64,000 nucleotides of DNA, from the NCBI GenBank assembly GCA_944548615.1, contig OX155980.1:39314475-39378474 (forward strand), written 5' to 3'. The stretch's first letter is position 1. Each line of letters starts with the position of its first letter. The position numbers and the translations under genes were made by a program. This document shows, piece by piece, positions 1 to 10,150 of this stretch. The DNA is from Micropterix aruncella. Lineage: Eukaryota > Arthropoda > Insecta > Lepidoptera > Micropterigidae. Under the pieces are notes generated by a model that saw nothing but the letters and a program-made list of their open reading frames with translations, ran no database searches and was not told where the DNA came from.

Positions 1-2
1 TT

Positions 3-1313
3 TTTGGCATAGTCCACATGAGGATGAGCGAATTCATGCACCGGAACGAGTACCTTGGAGTGTCAGTACAAAAAGGCTTCATGCGTGGCGTCTCAGGCTG
101 CCTCGAGCACAATTCTCTCTTGGCTGCTGCCATTAAGGATGCGAGACAGCACGAACGCCAAACCAATGTATGCTGGCTCGACCTAGAGAATGCCTTTGGG
201 TCAGTTCGGCACAGTCTCCTCCACTTTGCGCTCTGCTGGTACAACTTCCCACCTGTGGTGCGTGACATTGTAGCCTCCTACTACAACTGTCTGACGTTCC
301 ATGTCAAAACGCAAGAATGGACTACCCGCTCTATATCATATTCAATTGGACTGTTTCAGGGCTGTTGCCTTTCTCCGACGATATTCAATATCGTTTTCAA
401 TATACTGCTGGAAAGCCTGACCCAGTTCGACAAGAAGTGGGTTTACCGTTTTAAAACAGACGGCCAATACACATCGTCGTGCCTCGCTTTTGCCGACGAC
501 CTAACTTTTATCACCAGGAGCCCCAAGCAGCTTTCCCTGCTATTACAGAAAGTGGAGCTGTTCTGCGACTGGTCAGGCTGTATAAAAGTGAAGCCCTCCA
601 AATGTTTTTGCCTTAGACTCGCCCGCATAGGCACAAAATTTACGTCCTATGACCCAAAATTGGTCTATAAGGGCTCTATTATCTCCCTTATAGACCCAAA
701 TAACCACTTCAAATTTCTTGGCAGGAAAATCACCTGCCAGGGAAAAGACCTTTCTGGCGATCATGTTATAGAACATTTCAGTAGTTGCCTGGAAAAGATA
801 GATGCACTGCTAATTTCTGGCCCTCGTAAGGCTTGGATCTATGACAACTATCTAACTTCACATTTGTCATGGCCCTTTCTTATTTACGATTTCACCAAAA
901 CCCAACTGTCTCGTCTGGATGCACTGGTGACAGCTAGTTTAAAATCCTGGTTGTCCTTAGCCAAACCAGCTGACCCCTCGACTCTCTTCAGGTCCAAACA
1001 CAATTTTGGGCTAGCTCTAAAACTGCCCTCTCTGCTCTACGCCAACTCAAGAATAACCAAAAATTCGATTCTAAGCAATTCCAAGGATCCGGCAATATCG
1101 AAGCACGTAGTAAGTGGCCGTAGTGAGTCAAATGATCTACAAGCCCGCGTTGACTTCTACAAAAAGTTCCTTACTGGAATCAGCCAGAATGGCACTGGTC
1201 TGGGGTATGGCAGTACAACCATGAGCGATGTGGACTTAAAGAAGTCTCTCTTGCGGGGAGATTACGACAGCAATAGTATGGCTCAACGCTATTGGCCTTC
1301 AATGCCAGAATGA
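3..1313 (+). pseudogene. Reverse transcriptase domain of REL-endonuclease LINE
   Basis: About 436 residues are open from the window edge. RT landmarks appear in order: SVQKGFMRGVSGCLEHN near the start (the entry to the RT core in this LINE group), WLDLENAFGSVRHSLL with the first catalytic Asp, LFQGCCLSPTIFNIVFN, and AFADDLTFITRS with the catalytic FADD box near 490. A thumb-like region follows. The ATG at 18 is only the first Met in an open frame that continues off the left edge, so it is not claimed as the true start. The frame ends at 1313, where homologous coding resumes in another frame from about 1314, indicating a frameshift. Confidence 0.85.
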
Positions 1314-2138
1314 TTGGACAACAATTGGAGACTTTTGCATTCCTCCTCCAATGCACTGGAAAGTAATGTTGTATGACTGGACGCCAGAGATGCTGAAATT
1401 TTATTTAAATGCCTTTCAGCATACACTTCCAGACCCCAGTAACCTCGCTCGTTGGAGCTATGCCGAGGATAGTTCATGTCCCCTTTGTAGCAACACCCCT
1501 TGCACAGCTAGACATATTCTAGCTGGCTGCAAGGTGGCCTTGGATCAAGGACGGTACACTTACCGCCACGACAAAGTCCTTGCTGTTATTCGCGAGGTAC
1601 TTAGCCTCTCAGTGGCTCGTGCCAACAAGGGTTTGACAGTATCCTCCAAACCCCCAATACAGTTTGTGCGGGTTGGCTCTAAAGGCAAAAAACATCTCAC
1701 TGCAAAACCTTTCTCAATAATCGAGAAAGCTTCAGATTGGATTATGGAGGTCAATTCAGTCTCTAAGCAGTATAAATTCCCTGAAAGTCTCGGATGCACA
1801 GCCCTGCGTCCAGATATAACTCTTTTCCTTATCGTAGAGTCCTTATCGTAGAGTTAACTGTTCCATGGGAATCAAATATCCCAAAAGACCACGAGTACAA
1901 ATTAAATAAATACCATGACCTCGCAAATGCCGTCACCCGGAACGGCTTCACTGTTCACCTTCACGCGGTGGAAGTAGGCGCTCGTGGCCTGCCAGCTAAA
2001 TCTTTGTTTCACCTTTTTAAAGATCTTGGTCTCTCCAGGAAAATAATTAACTCCTTTCGAGAAAAATTATCTAAAACCACGATTTCTGCATCTCAAATTC
2101 TATGGCTTCGAAGGGGGAGTGAATGGGTGGTAAGGTGA
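1314..2138 (+). pseudogene. Zinc finger and restriction-like endonuclease of the LINE
   Basis: The first frame (from about 1314, first ATG 1351) contains CPLCSNTPCTARHILAGC, a Cys-Cys-His-Cys finger, then GRYTYRHDKVL, a hallmark next to this finger in REL-type LINEs. The endonuclease follows: RPDITLF, then LIVELTVPWE, KLNKYHDL and VEVGARGLPAKS, matching the PD-(D/E)XK type nuclease with Arg-Pro-Asp and Glu. Between RPDITLF and VELTVPWE a 14-bp tandem duplication (1827-1840 and 1841-1854) shifts the frame; collapsing one copy would restore a single frame. The product ends with ILWLRRGSEWVVR before the stop. Confidence 0.85.
1827..1854 (+). repeat. 14-bp tandem duplication breaking the endonuclease frame
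   Basis: The 14-mer CCTTATCGTAGAGT occurs twice head to tail inside the endonuclease domain. The extra 14 bp moves the frame by 2, exactly the offset between the two coding frames seen on either side. Confidence 0.9.
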
Positions 2139-2284
2139 ACGCTCACATGTGGCAAGACAGCTGTCCTAAACCTACCACTGCCGCTCGTAAGTCCGGAATC
2201 CACCCTTCACCTCGCAGAAGTGTAATAATTATATATGATGGGCCCGATTTTTGGTCGGTGAATTCCATGGCAGCTCCATTTGTA

Positions 2285-2505
2285 TTTTATTTTTTATTAG
2301 AGTCTTTCTCTAATCAGTATCAATTTCCTGAAATTCTCGGATGCACAGCGGTCCGTCCAGATATAACTCTTTACTCTCTATCTCGGAAGATGGCCCTCAT
2401 TAAATTGTTTTTGAGGGCTTTTTTCTAGACCTTATTTGTAACGAACAATTAACTGTTTTATCAAAATCAAATATTCCAAAAGACCAAGAGTATAAACAAT
2501 AGTTA
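2285..2505 (+). mobile_element. Second degraded copy of the LINE endonuclease segment
   Basis: Residues QYQFPEILGCTAVRPDITLY repeat the QYKFPESLGCTALRPDITLF of the copy at about 1770. The DNA downstream (about 2445-2500) resembles 1853-1912 (AATATTCCAAAAGACC against AATATCCCAAAAGACC). The copy is interrupted by stops and by extra sequence between the RPD motif and the rest of the domain, so it is a separate, older fragment of the same family lying in tandem with the first. Confidence 0.75.
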
Positions 2506-2870
2506 GCTGTTATGTAATAATAATTAAAAGTCCCATTTCGTAGTGCCCGAATTTAAGTCTAATAATATTTTGTCTGTAGTATTACATCTCAAATTGAACT
2601 ATCAAGTCTTGTAACAGCCAATAATAGGTAGCAACATGGCACCAGAATAGGAACGTTATTGGATCTTGTTCAGGAAAAATAAGTCAATCCCTCATGAAGC
2701 AGTTATCAAATAGAGCGACCTGAATTGGAAAAAAAATTGAGTGGGTAGTAATTCATGAGACAGTAGTATGAGAGAACACTCGATGGCTTCTAATTTTTAC
2801 GGTTAGCTCCTATTTTACAATACCTCACGATGTGACTGGTCGCGCAGAGTGAAGATCGAGACCACTAACC
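2506..2870. other. Gene-free stretch, nothing recognised
   Basis: AT-rich sequence with stops in all frames. No repeat, RNA gene or domain was recognised; it lies between the LINE copies and the following MITE. Confidence 0.5.
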
Positions 2871-2880
2871 CCTCCCTAAA

Positions 2881-3397
2881 GTTTCGGTCACACGGAGCGA
2901 ATTCGCTCGCAGAGTATTTTAAATTATTATTTTTTTCTCTTTAAGTGATCCTTGGTTGGTATTAAAAATCCTTAATGAATAAGATCATAACACAACTTTA
3001 ACAAACCATCTTCCCGTGTGTTTTTGCGTATATAATTACTATTATTGGTATCTCACAATTATTCGTACTTTCTTTACACACCCAAGAAACGAATGATATC
3101 AAAATTCCCTATTTTAGAGCATCTTTTTGTGATTGAGTCATGATGTATTCAAGTTAAAACTTAGCGTAGGCGCAAGCAACCAGTCGAGATTGTGGCGTCC
3201 GGTCGAGAGCGACGCGCAAACTGAATTCATAGCAAGTAGCGCTCTCGCGACGATAATAATTAAACATGTTCAATTCTACTCGCAGCGATTTCAATCGCCG
3301 TGAATTAATCAATTCTCAGCGAGTAGCCTGTCACACCTAGCGAATTAGCTAATTGCGATTGCATTCTCAGCAAGTATTCGCTCCAGGTGACCGAAGC
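2881..3397. mobile_element. MITE with about 25-bp terminal inverted repeats
   Basis: The left end reads TTTCGGTCAC(A)CGGAGCGAAT and the reverse complement of the right end reads CTTCGGTCACCTGGAGCGAAT, giving inverted ends about 0.5 kb apart. Internal sub-repeats of the type TTCTCAGC(G/A)AGTA occur near both ends and near 3320. Flanks (TAAA on the left, TTAA on the right) may be a degraded TTAA target duplication, but this is not certain. No coding capacity. It sits downstream of Atg13 exon 3. Confidence 0.7.
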
Positions 3398-3707
3398 TTA
3401 AGCCGCTCCCCTCAATGACATAAGAACACAAACATGCAAGGTGAATCACTTAGTAACGGGCGATATATTATCTTTAGAATATAAATTCCAGTTCGGCGCA
3501 GTCCTCGAACTGTGAGTTATACATACATTGCTAACTCTGATGGTTTTTTTTTAAATATAGGAGCCGTTTTAAAGATGTTTCACTTCAGAAAGTCTATTGA
3601 GCTCATACCTTGCAGTATAGCAGATTATACAATATGTCTTATTACAATAATTTCAATATGATACTACAACTAATACACATTTTTTTTTTTAGATAGAAAC
3701 AACATAC

Positions 3708-3894
3708 CCTTGCCTGTAGCGGACGTGCTTTGGGCTCAAATCCGGGTGAAAGTGGTCGCTCTTAACCATTATAGAGGTATCACTTTGAGCCCGATTTGGA
3801 GATATCGTCATCTTCGTACGGTATAAAACGGAGAGACATATCGTTCCAACAGGAGTGCAGAGCCGTCCGACGTTTATTTCCTTGTAGCCCTCAC
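3708..3894 (-). CDS. Atg13: Atg13 exon 3
   Basis: The acceptor TTACAG completes the split Gly codon (G|GT) to read GEGYKEINVGRLCTPVGT, then ICLSVLYRTKMTIS and SDHFHPDLS. This is the end of the HORMA domain. The donor GTATGT follows ..RYRQG in phase 2. The upstream open frame (to 4093) is intronic read-through. Confidence 0.88.
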
Positions 3895-6800
3895 CTGTAA
3901 GAGCACCAAATACTTTGGTTATTCGCGAGTCAAATTTAAGATTGTTATAATAAGGCGCTGAGTGTGGGGTCTCTAAATGGCTTACTTTTTCACACCTAAT
4001 AAGGTTTTGCACATAGACATTTATTTGCAATAATTCGCTCAATGGAACAGAAATACGCACCATATTTAGCAATTTTCTTACATCGCACAACAAATATTTA
4101 TTTACTTATATTAAATGCATTCAATGGCAGTCGCAAATAATTAAAAAAATATATTCCTAAATTAATTGTTGCACAACAAATTGTACCATTTCTTAACGCT
4201 ATGCATATAAAATATAAATAAAAATCGCATAAGGATTGCTAGCAAGAAAGACGCAGCAGGCGCTTTAAAATACATCTAATGCACAATGTCACATTGGTTG
4301 TAATGGTAATTCTGGCATTAGCAATTATAATGGAATAAATTTCAGAATTACATATGATTTACAGGAACTGAAATGACGGTACGTAAAAGCTATTATTATT
4401 ATAGACGACTTGTATGAATTGAATCTTAGACAAGTATATCACTAGAGTGCGCTGCTGTGAGCGTGACGGAGCGTGGAGTTACATGTGCAGTATAAATATG
4501 AGTAAGGAGGCTCACCCATGTACAGGATGGGCCATAAGTTTTGCACTTTTGAAATCTGAATACAAAAAAAACTACGTTGTGTGAAAATTAATAACTATTT
4601 AAATAAAATTGGACAAACAGTAAAATCATTTCTTAACATTATATTGTCAAAATGTCCACCATGTTGCTTGCATTCCTTAAATCTGGCACAAAGATTTTTT
4701 AAAATTCAAAAAAACATTTGAATTAAGCTGGGGCAATGTGGTTGGTTAATTCAAGCAATTTAGGAGTTTATTTGCCCCAGAAACTGCAATTTTGTTTATT
4801 AACATGCCCGTTTCGATGTAACTGGGCCAAAATGTTAAAGTCGGTGAAAAATTCGAGCATTGTGGTAATGTAAAATCAAATCAATCTGTTTTAAATCCTG
4901 CACTAATTGGATCTTGCATGAGTGTGGTTTTAAAACCAATTTCAATATTTAACATAAAGTTGATCAGAGTATCGCCAAAGCAGCCGAATGCTTCCGCTTC
5001 GACAAGACTGGATCTTTTCATAGACGCGTCAACTTGCGCGACCTTCTTTTCACTCCTCCTGTGCCGTGGTTGTTTTATTTTATTTTTAATTAGGGTTTAA
5101 TCGAGCTTTTTGAACTTCTTGATATGCTTTTTAAAGTAATTTACGCTGGAACAGGAAATGTAATTTAGAATGAACAGAACAAGAACAGATGCCTTAAAAT
5201 CGTGTAGGAATCAATATTTTTGTAAAACTGTTTTACACAGAGCGAGCGGCGTTGTTTCCTCGAGAAGAGATCTATTGCAATAATTTTCAAGAACCTCCTG
5301 TTTTGCCTGCAAGAGCGATTTTAAAAGTGCAAAAACTTAAGGCTCAGAATGCCATGGGGTTTTTGCAAAGATATCACATGAAAACAGTTTATCTTACATG
5401 TGTGAAGTGACGCATAAGAGTAAGAGGAAACAAAGAAGCAGACAGACCTGCAAGGCAGGGATCGTCACATCTAACAATCGGACCGAAGCCCACTTTGCCA
5501 CTGGCAGAGGGGTACACCAGGACAACCTTGCGGAACAGAACCAAGGAGTGGATAAAGCACGGACGGATAGAAACAAGCCTGAGGCAAGCAAAAAGGGCCA
5601 TTATGGAACCCACACTAAGATCACAGTATACCGAGATCAGGCAGTACACTCTCTCTCGAGCGACAAGGCATTCCGGGAAGAGGGTGCGAGGAATGTGGGC
5701 AGAGGAGTACGTCTCGACGAACGCCTTTGGTTAGCGTTACGCGCAGGTAAAGACTGGTGACTTTTTTGAATGTTTGCATATCCGCGTGGGCCGAGTAGCG
5801 GACATCTGGTGGCCATATCCGAGCCCTTACGACTTGTGACGTATTCACTTCGATTTCAATTTTGTTCTAAGAGAAGCTACTGTCTGGTATGCTGTGCCAT
5901 TATTAAGAAGTTGCTGCCTGAGACTTTCCATAACTTGAGGAAAACGGTGGGCCTGCGCACTAGCGATAGTCGTCAATCCCCTGTGCAAGGGTTGAGGAAT
6001 AGAAGATGTCGACTGAGCATTTATATGTACATGCGCAGCTTTGGCTGTAAAAAGAGAGAAAATAATGAGCACGGCTGCTATGGCTGATGTGTGCGGCTTC
6101 CATCCCTCGTAGATTCTGCGACTGGCCTCCTAGATGAGGTGGTTGCAGGATCTACGGACTGAGCGCCAGGCGGAGGACGCACCGAATTCATTACTACTAC
6201 TTTATTGGGGCTAGCACTTTGCAAACATGACTTAACTGAATAAAAATGTATTCAATTTCAAAGATAGGCAAAAAAATGTGAAATAAAAATGCAGCCCCAA
6301 TGCTTGTCCTCTGGCTGTAGCCACTAAAGCTGATCAATCCGCTTGCTTACAGATGTCACTCGCTATGTTAACTTACAGTTGCCCATGAGAGATACGTATA
6401 TAGTGACAAAAATGGAGCAGTGGAATCATTTTAGACCATAAGGCAATGTGCGTAACAGATCAAAAAATTAAAAATTTTCTCCACCAAAAAGTTCAAGATC
6501 AGTTAATTTTGTGACATAAGGAGTTCTGCTGTGAGAGGAGGACACATGGACAGTGCCGTCATTCGAATCCTGCGAGAAATAAGAAATTATCCAGCATGAA
6601 AGAGCAACGGTGAGCAAACAATCAATGCGCCATTCAAAAGGACTCCCGATAGGTAGAATCGGGTTAGACGAAAATTTGAATGGTGATTTCCAATGCAGTA
6701 TTGGATTTTTCCAGTTTATAGGTAAAATTTCATTTGTACAGAAAATTCTTAAGCGGTTTATAATATAGATACTTAGTTTAATGTGATGACAACCAATTTT

Positions 6801-8919
6801 TACAAAGTTGTCCTCCTATATCTATAAATATTTCGCTGATGCCAGTGCAGAAGTACAGAAAATGTAGAAGATGGAGACAATTAGTAGGTACTCACCCAAA
6901 GCGCGGAGGTTGGCTTCTCCGACGTACACTTTGTAGAAGATGACGAATGAATCGGGACCTTGACGCCGGGATAGTTTGTAAGCGGGAGTGACCCTCGTGA
7001 CGGATATGAGCGATTTGAGGAGTATGCCGATCCGGTTGTAGACAGTGCATGCCATTTTGAAGCCGAGGTCGCACTGGTCGGGAGTGACGGACAAAAGCCA
7101 CGCTTCCAGCACCATCTCGTCACCGTCCACCGTCTGCAGCGATATCTCAATGCACATGGGCGGCTGTGGCCCCGACTCTGAAATCACCTTTCTGACTGCT
7201 GCCATCACGTCTGGCAGATCAGTGATGGAAATATTGAACTGAAATGGAGACGACTCCATCTGGTATTAGTAGATAGAAAAATAGTATGCGATTAGCGAAC
7301 GGCATTTCATTCAAGCGAATACGAGGGCGTACTGAAAGTTTCCGGGATTAGCAGAATTATGTTTATTTATTTATGTATCAAAAGTTAGTAAAAATGCATT
7401 TTAGCTAGTGTTCACAAAACTATTAAAAGTATTTATTCCAAATTTTCAAACCCACTCATTTTCGAGTCAAGTCGAATCACAACTCTCTAAACTGTATAAC
7501 ATGAACTAAGTATAGCCATAATGAACTTAATATAACCACTATTTCAATAAAACGCTAGGTACGGTACGGTCATTTGAGCATGCAAAAGCGTTCAAACAGG
7601 TCGTTAGGAAGGTAGCAAGGTAATAATGATGCATTGCCGAGGATACATCAATTTCTACAGATCCTTGCAAAACTTTTTATGACAAATGCATCTGCCGAGA
7701 GGTTCTTCTCGTCATCTTGCGGCACCTTAGATCGACTAGCTTGAGAGTCGCCTTTTCGGTCTTGCTCTTACGGACATCCACAGGAATATCCACAGCTATT
7801 GATATCAAAAACGTAATTAAGAGATTTGCAGAAGCGGTGGAAGATGATTGGAATTTGTAATTTAAATTACAGAAGCAAAATGCATTTACTCCTATTTTGC
7901 TATGCATTTATAATCTTGCTCTATTTAATGGCTACATAAACGCTAGGTACGGTCTATTAGCAGAAAACACAATACACCATAGCCGATATGCTAGAAGGCT
8001 GAGGTAATCAAATGTATGAGTATGATTAGCACCGGAACCCATATTTTTTTATTGTTTCGGTGATTACACAGCAGTTACATTAAACATAAATAATTAACAA
8101 AAGCCTGCTAGGTAAACGCTACGTATTATAAAATGTATCATATGGAAAAACAAACATGATTATCCGCATCTCAAATTCAATGGCTTCGAAGGAGGGGTGA
8201 ATGGGTAGTAAGGCGAATGCTCGCCTTTTATGTATGTAGGTCATTACTATTGTGGTTGGGCAAATGGGAGTTTTGGGAATATTCATTAGAAATTCCGTTT
8301 TATGCAGCTGAAAAATATCAAGGCCATTAAACTGTTGATAAATAAAATACCACCCCGGCCAATCAAAACACAATATCGGTGTGGGAATCACCTGGGAAGT
8401 ATCGAGTTCCGAGATAAGCTGAAGATTCTGAAACAAAATCTGTCAAGTCTTCAGATGCAGGACGATATCGAATTCAATGTCGTGTCAAATTTATATATTG
8501 TATCGCCACTTCAGAATCCCGAGGCTGGCTCCGCACCTAGCCTGGAAGATGGCGACTGCTTCTGAGAGGCCATTAAAGAGCCCCCTAAAAGACTGGGCCA
8601 ATAGCTTTTTATAACGGTATTAAAGAATGTAATAGTGCATCAACTGTCTTGAAGAATACATTGAAAAAGTGTTTACATTTATCAGATCCCAGAAACAATC
8701 AGTATGACCAAAGTATTAAGGGAAACTGTCGCTTACCCAGTCGACGGCAGTGCTCTGCGGGTTGCTGTGCGTCTTCACCTTCTCGCCGAGCCTCGACTGC
8801 ACAATAATCTGGGCGGATTTGAGCGCCATTACCTTTGTGAATTTCTCTAATTCCTTTCTCTCAGCTGGGTTGAGCTTTACGCCTGCCATGCTCGGGTGTT
8901 TATCACAGTTGAGCTTCAT
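3708..8919 (-). CDS. Atg13: Autophagy-related protein 13, N-terminal HORMA part (exons 1-3)
   Basis: Atg13 is the regulatory subunit of the Atg1/ULK1 kinase complex that starts autophagosome formation and is controlled by TOR. Three exons splice in frame (183, 343 and 187 nt; introns 7239-8736 and 3895-6895) into about 237 residues. The protein follows animal ATG13 through the HORMA domain: LEKFTKVMALKSAQIIVQSRLGEK, then DW/FNISITDLPDV across junction 1, MCIEISLQTVDGDEMVLEAW, TVYNRIGILLKSL, VTRVTPAYKLSRRQG, FYKVYVGE, G/EGYKEINVG across junction 2 and CTPVGTICLSVLYR. Exon 3 ends at a GTATGT donor, so the C-terminal region must continue at lower coordinates, outside the window. Introns hold mariner, hAT and LINE debris. 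The start is the Met at 8919; the Met at 8889 aligns equally well with other ATG13 starts. Confidence 0.9.
4529..5345 (-). mobile_element. Decayed mariner-like element in Atg13 intron 2
   Basis: Inverted ends flank about 0.8 kb: CCATAAGTTTTGCACTTTTG at 4532 and its imperfect reverse complement (TTAAAAGTGCAAAAACTTAA) at 5321-5340. On the minus strand, broken frames still show transposase pieces in the right order: CVKQFYKN with a helix-turn-helix type N-terminus near 5230, then near 4790-4870 MLEFFTDFN..LHRNGHVNKQNC with WG shortly after, the motif just past the first catalytic Asp of IS630/Tc1-mariner transposases. Stops and deletions throughout make it ancient and inactive. Confidence 0.75.
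5398..6215. other. Unrecognised segment, possible retroelement 3' end on minus strand
   Basis: Overlapping open frames of 60-120 codons occur on both strands, with GC content above the neighbourhood. None gave a recognisable domain. The right edge carries a (TACTAC)n-TTTATT run (about 6189-6203) that on the minus strand would be an AATAAA plus short repeat tail, as at the 3' end of a LINE or SINE. Confidence 0.3.
6896..7238 (-). CDS. Atg13: Atg13 exon 2
   Basis: The acceptor TTTCAG is followed by FNISITDLPDVMAAVRKV, completing the DW-FN junction conserved in animal ATG13. The exon holds the HORMA core (MCIEISLQTVDGDE, VYNRIGILLKSL, VTRVTPAYKLSR) and ends ..NLRALG at a perfect GTGAGT donor, phase 1. 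Confidence 0.92.
7317..7350 (+). mobile_element. Solo mariner-type terminal repeat
   Basis: TA followed by CGAGGGCGTACTGAAAGTTTCC resembles the terminal repeat of the mariner at 26541 (GGGGCATGCTGAAAGTTTCT). No transposase or second end was found nearby, so it is a truncated relic in Atg13 intron 1. Confidence 0.5.
7551..7958 (+). pseudogene. hAT transposase C-terminal remnant between direct repeats
   Basis: In the forward direction, broken frames read ASAERFFS, then LLLTDIHRNI and TAIDIKNVIKRFAE followed by a stop (about 7683-7860). This matches the C-terminal dimerisation region of hAT transposases; the full-length element in this window has TAERSFSTL, LALLHVHRG and NVDNVINRYA at the same places. 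The remnant is flanked by direct copies of AACGCTAGGTACGGT at 7552 and 7939. It lies in Atg13 intron 1 on the opposite strand to the gene. Confidence 0.65.
8163..8224 (+). mobile_element. Fragment of the REL-endonuclease LINE 3' end
   Basis: About 60 bp match 2085-2146 closely (CATCTCAAATTC(A/T)ATGGCTTCGAAGG and GTGAATGGGT(A/G)GTAAGG), i.e. the last codons of the LINE endonuclease ORF. It is the third trace of this family in the first 9 kb. Confidence 0.75.
8737..8919 (-). CDS. Atg13: Atg13 exon 1 (coding part)
   Basis: 61 codons, from the ATG at 8919 to ...STAVDW, followed by a GTAAGC donor in phase 0. It carries the first HORMA helix (KFTKVMALKSAQIIVQSRLG). The ATG context is CAAAATG. A second in-frame Met ten codons in (8889) could be the start. 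Confidence 0.9.
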
Positions 8920-9430
8920 TTTGGGCGATTCTGTTGACGTCTCGGTTTAGGAAGCGCGCAAATCGTCTGGCAGCAGCCGACCGAATCGAAATAAGCCCAC
9001 AAACTTCAATCGCGAAAATAATACATCTAAAATTACAGCACAACGACAACAAATACGTCAAACGACGCGAAGACAATTCTACATAAGGAAATGTCGCTCG
9101 CGCCAGGCGCCTACGACCAACCAACGCAACGGACCACAAAAAAATCTAAAGGAAGTTTATGACTGAAGTCAAATGAAGAGAGCGAATCAACATCGCATAC
9201 GTAAGCCGCATTTTTTTGTCGCTAGGTGGCACTACAATCTCAAACTAGCATGATATAAAGCCTCTCACACACCAATCGTTTTTATTAACTCGCTTGTTTG
9301 TTTTCATAATATTTTGCATAAAAAAACCCTTTACTTTTTGAGTTCAACTCATAGGTTTAAAAAATAAAACGCAATTTACTCAATTTGAAAAAGAAAACGG
9401 CAGAGGTATTCGCGGTCATGCTATCATTCT
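8920..9430. other. Upstream region of Atg13, no gene recognised
   Basis: This should hold the Atg13 5' untranslated region and promoter, which cannot be delimited from sequence alone. No TATA box in a convincing position and no other coding exon was seen. Confidence 0.4.
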
Positions 9431-9461
9431 TCAAGGAGCAGGTAAGTATGAACCATGATTA

Positions 9462-10150
9462 TTGCAACCGGAAGCTTCCGACGTGGAAGCCATCAGCCCC
9501 CGAAATTCGGGCCTAGAGTCCGGGTTCAAAACCAGAGACCTTTCCACCGAGGTCAAAGCACCGACGGTTCCAGTCGCGAAAACTTCCACGGTCAAGAAGC
9601 TTTGGGAATTACAGCCTTTCGGTATGCATGACCTAACGCAGGTCCGAGTCAGGAGTCGCCGAGACAATTGGCGGCCCAACCCCCACAAAAAGTGACACAA
9701 ACCACTCCCCCTTTCATTCCGGGGGATGCTTACAAAACTTCCTCCCGGAATGGATGGAGGGGAACGCCGCGACCGATACTCGACCAGCGTGCTCATCTAC
9801 TTCTGCCGAAAGCACCCCTTGACTATGACCATTTCTAAAGCTCCGCGTACGAAATTATCGCCGGATATGGCAAAACAGATCGCCGAGTTGAAAGACCTGG
9901 AGATTCTCGAAAGGGCGGACGACAACCCGGCGTTGTTTTCCACCATGTTCCTCACTGCGACATCGGACGGGTCCTAGAGGCCAATCTTCAACTTGAAGGC
10001 CCTGAAGGAGTTCGTGGAAACCTCCAGCTTTCACATAATATCTCACAGGAGAGTCCCGACGTTCCTCAAGGAAGAAGACTTCTACCCCCGAACATCATTC
10101 CTCAGATTCTGGCCCAACTCAACAAGGCGACGGGCACATACCTCATAGTC
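9462..10150 (+). pseudogene. DIRS-type retroelement fragment (reverse transcriptase N-terminus)
   Basis: From about 9840 the frame reads LSPDMAKQIAELKDLEILER, DDNPALFSTMFLTATSDGS, a stop, then RPIFNLKALKEFV and RVPTFLKEEDF. This matches the start of the RT domain of DIRS/Ngaro elements (the run 'EI..L...GAI', 'F.S..FLV.KKDGS.RPI.NLK.LN'). An in-frame stop separates DGS from RPIFNLK, and the catalytic core beyond is absent or unrecognisable after about 10090. The upstream 9462-9840 may be the gag-side remainder. GC content is higher than the neighbourhood. Confidence 0.55.

Larger units (their letters stand above)
1..2230 (+). mobile_element. LINE with restriction-like endonuclease (R2/NeSL/Utopia-like), 3' part
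   Basis: This is the 3' portion of a non-LTR retrotransposon whose 5' end lies left of the window. In order one reads a reverse transcriptase, a CCHC-type zinc finger and a restriction-like endonuclease downstream of the RT, the architecture of the R2/NeSL/Utopia-type LINEs rather than of APE-type LINEs. Two frameshifts divide the reading frame, so the copy is dead. A 3' untranslated tail of roughly 100 bp follows the last codons. The exact clade cannot be fixed by eye. Confidence 0.8.

Noticed and set aside
3895..4093. Extension of Atg13 exon 3 to the ATG at 4093
   Set aside because: The reading upstream of the TTACAG acceptor shows no ATG13 similarity, and splicing from exon 2 restores a conserved Gly-Glu-Gly.
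5398..5760. A 120-codon gene on the plus strand
   Set aside because: No recognisable domain, competing frames on both strands, and no splice or promoter support.
6896..7259. A separate gene starting at the Met at 7259
   Set aside because: Its first residues are intronic; the acceptor at 7239 joins exon 1 in frame with known ATG13 order.
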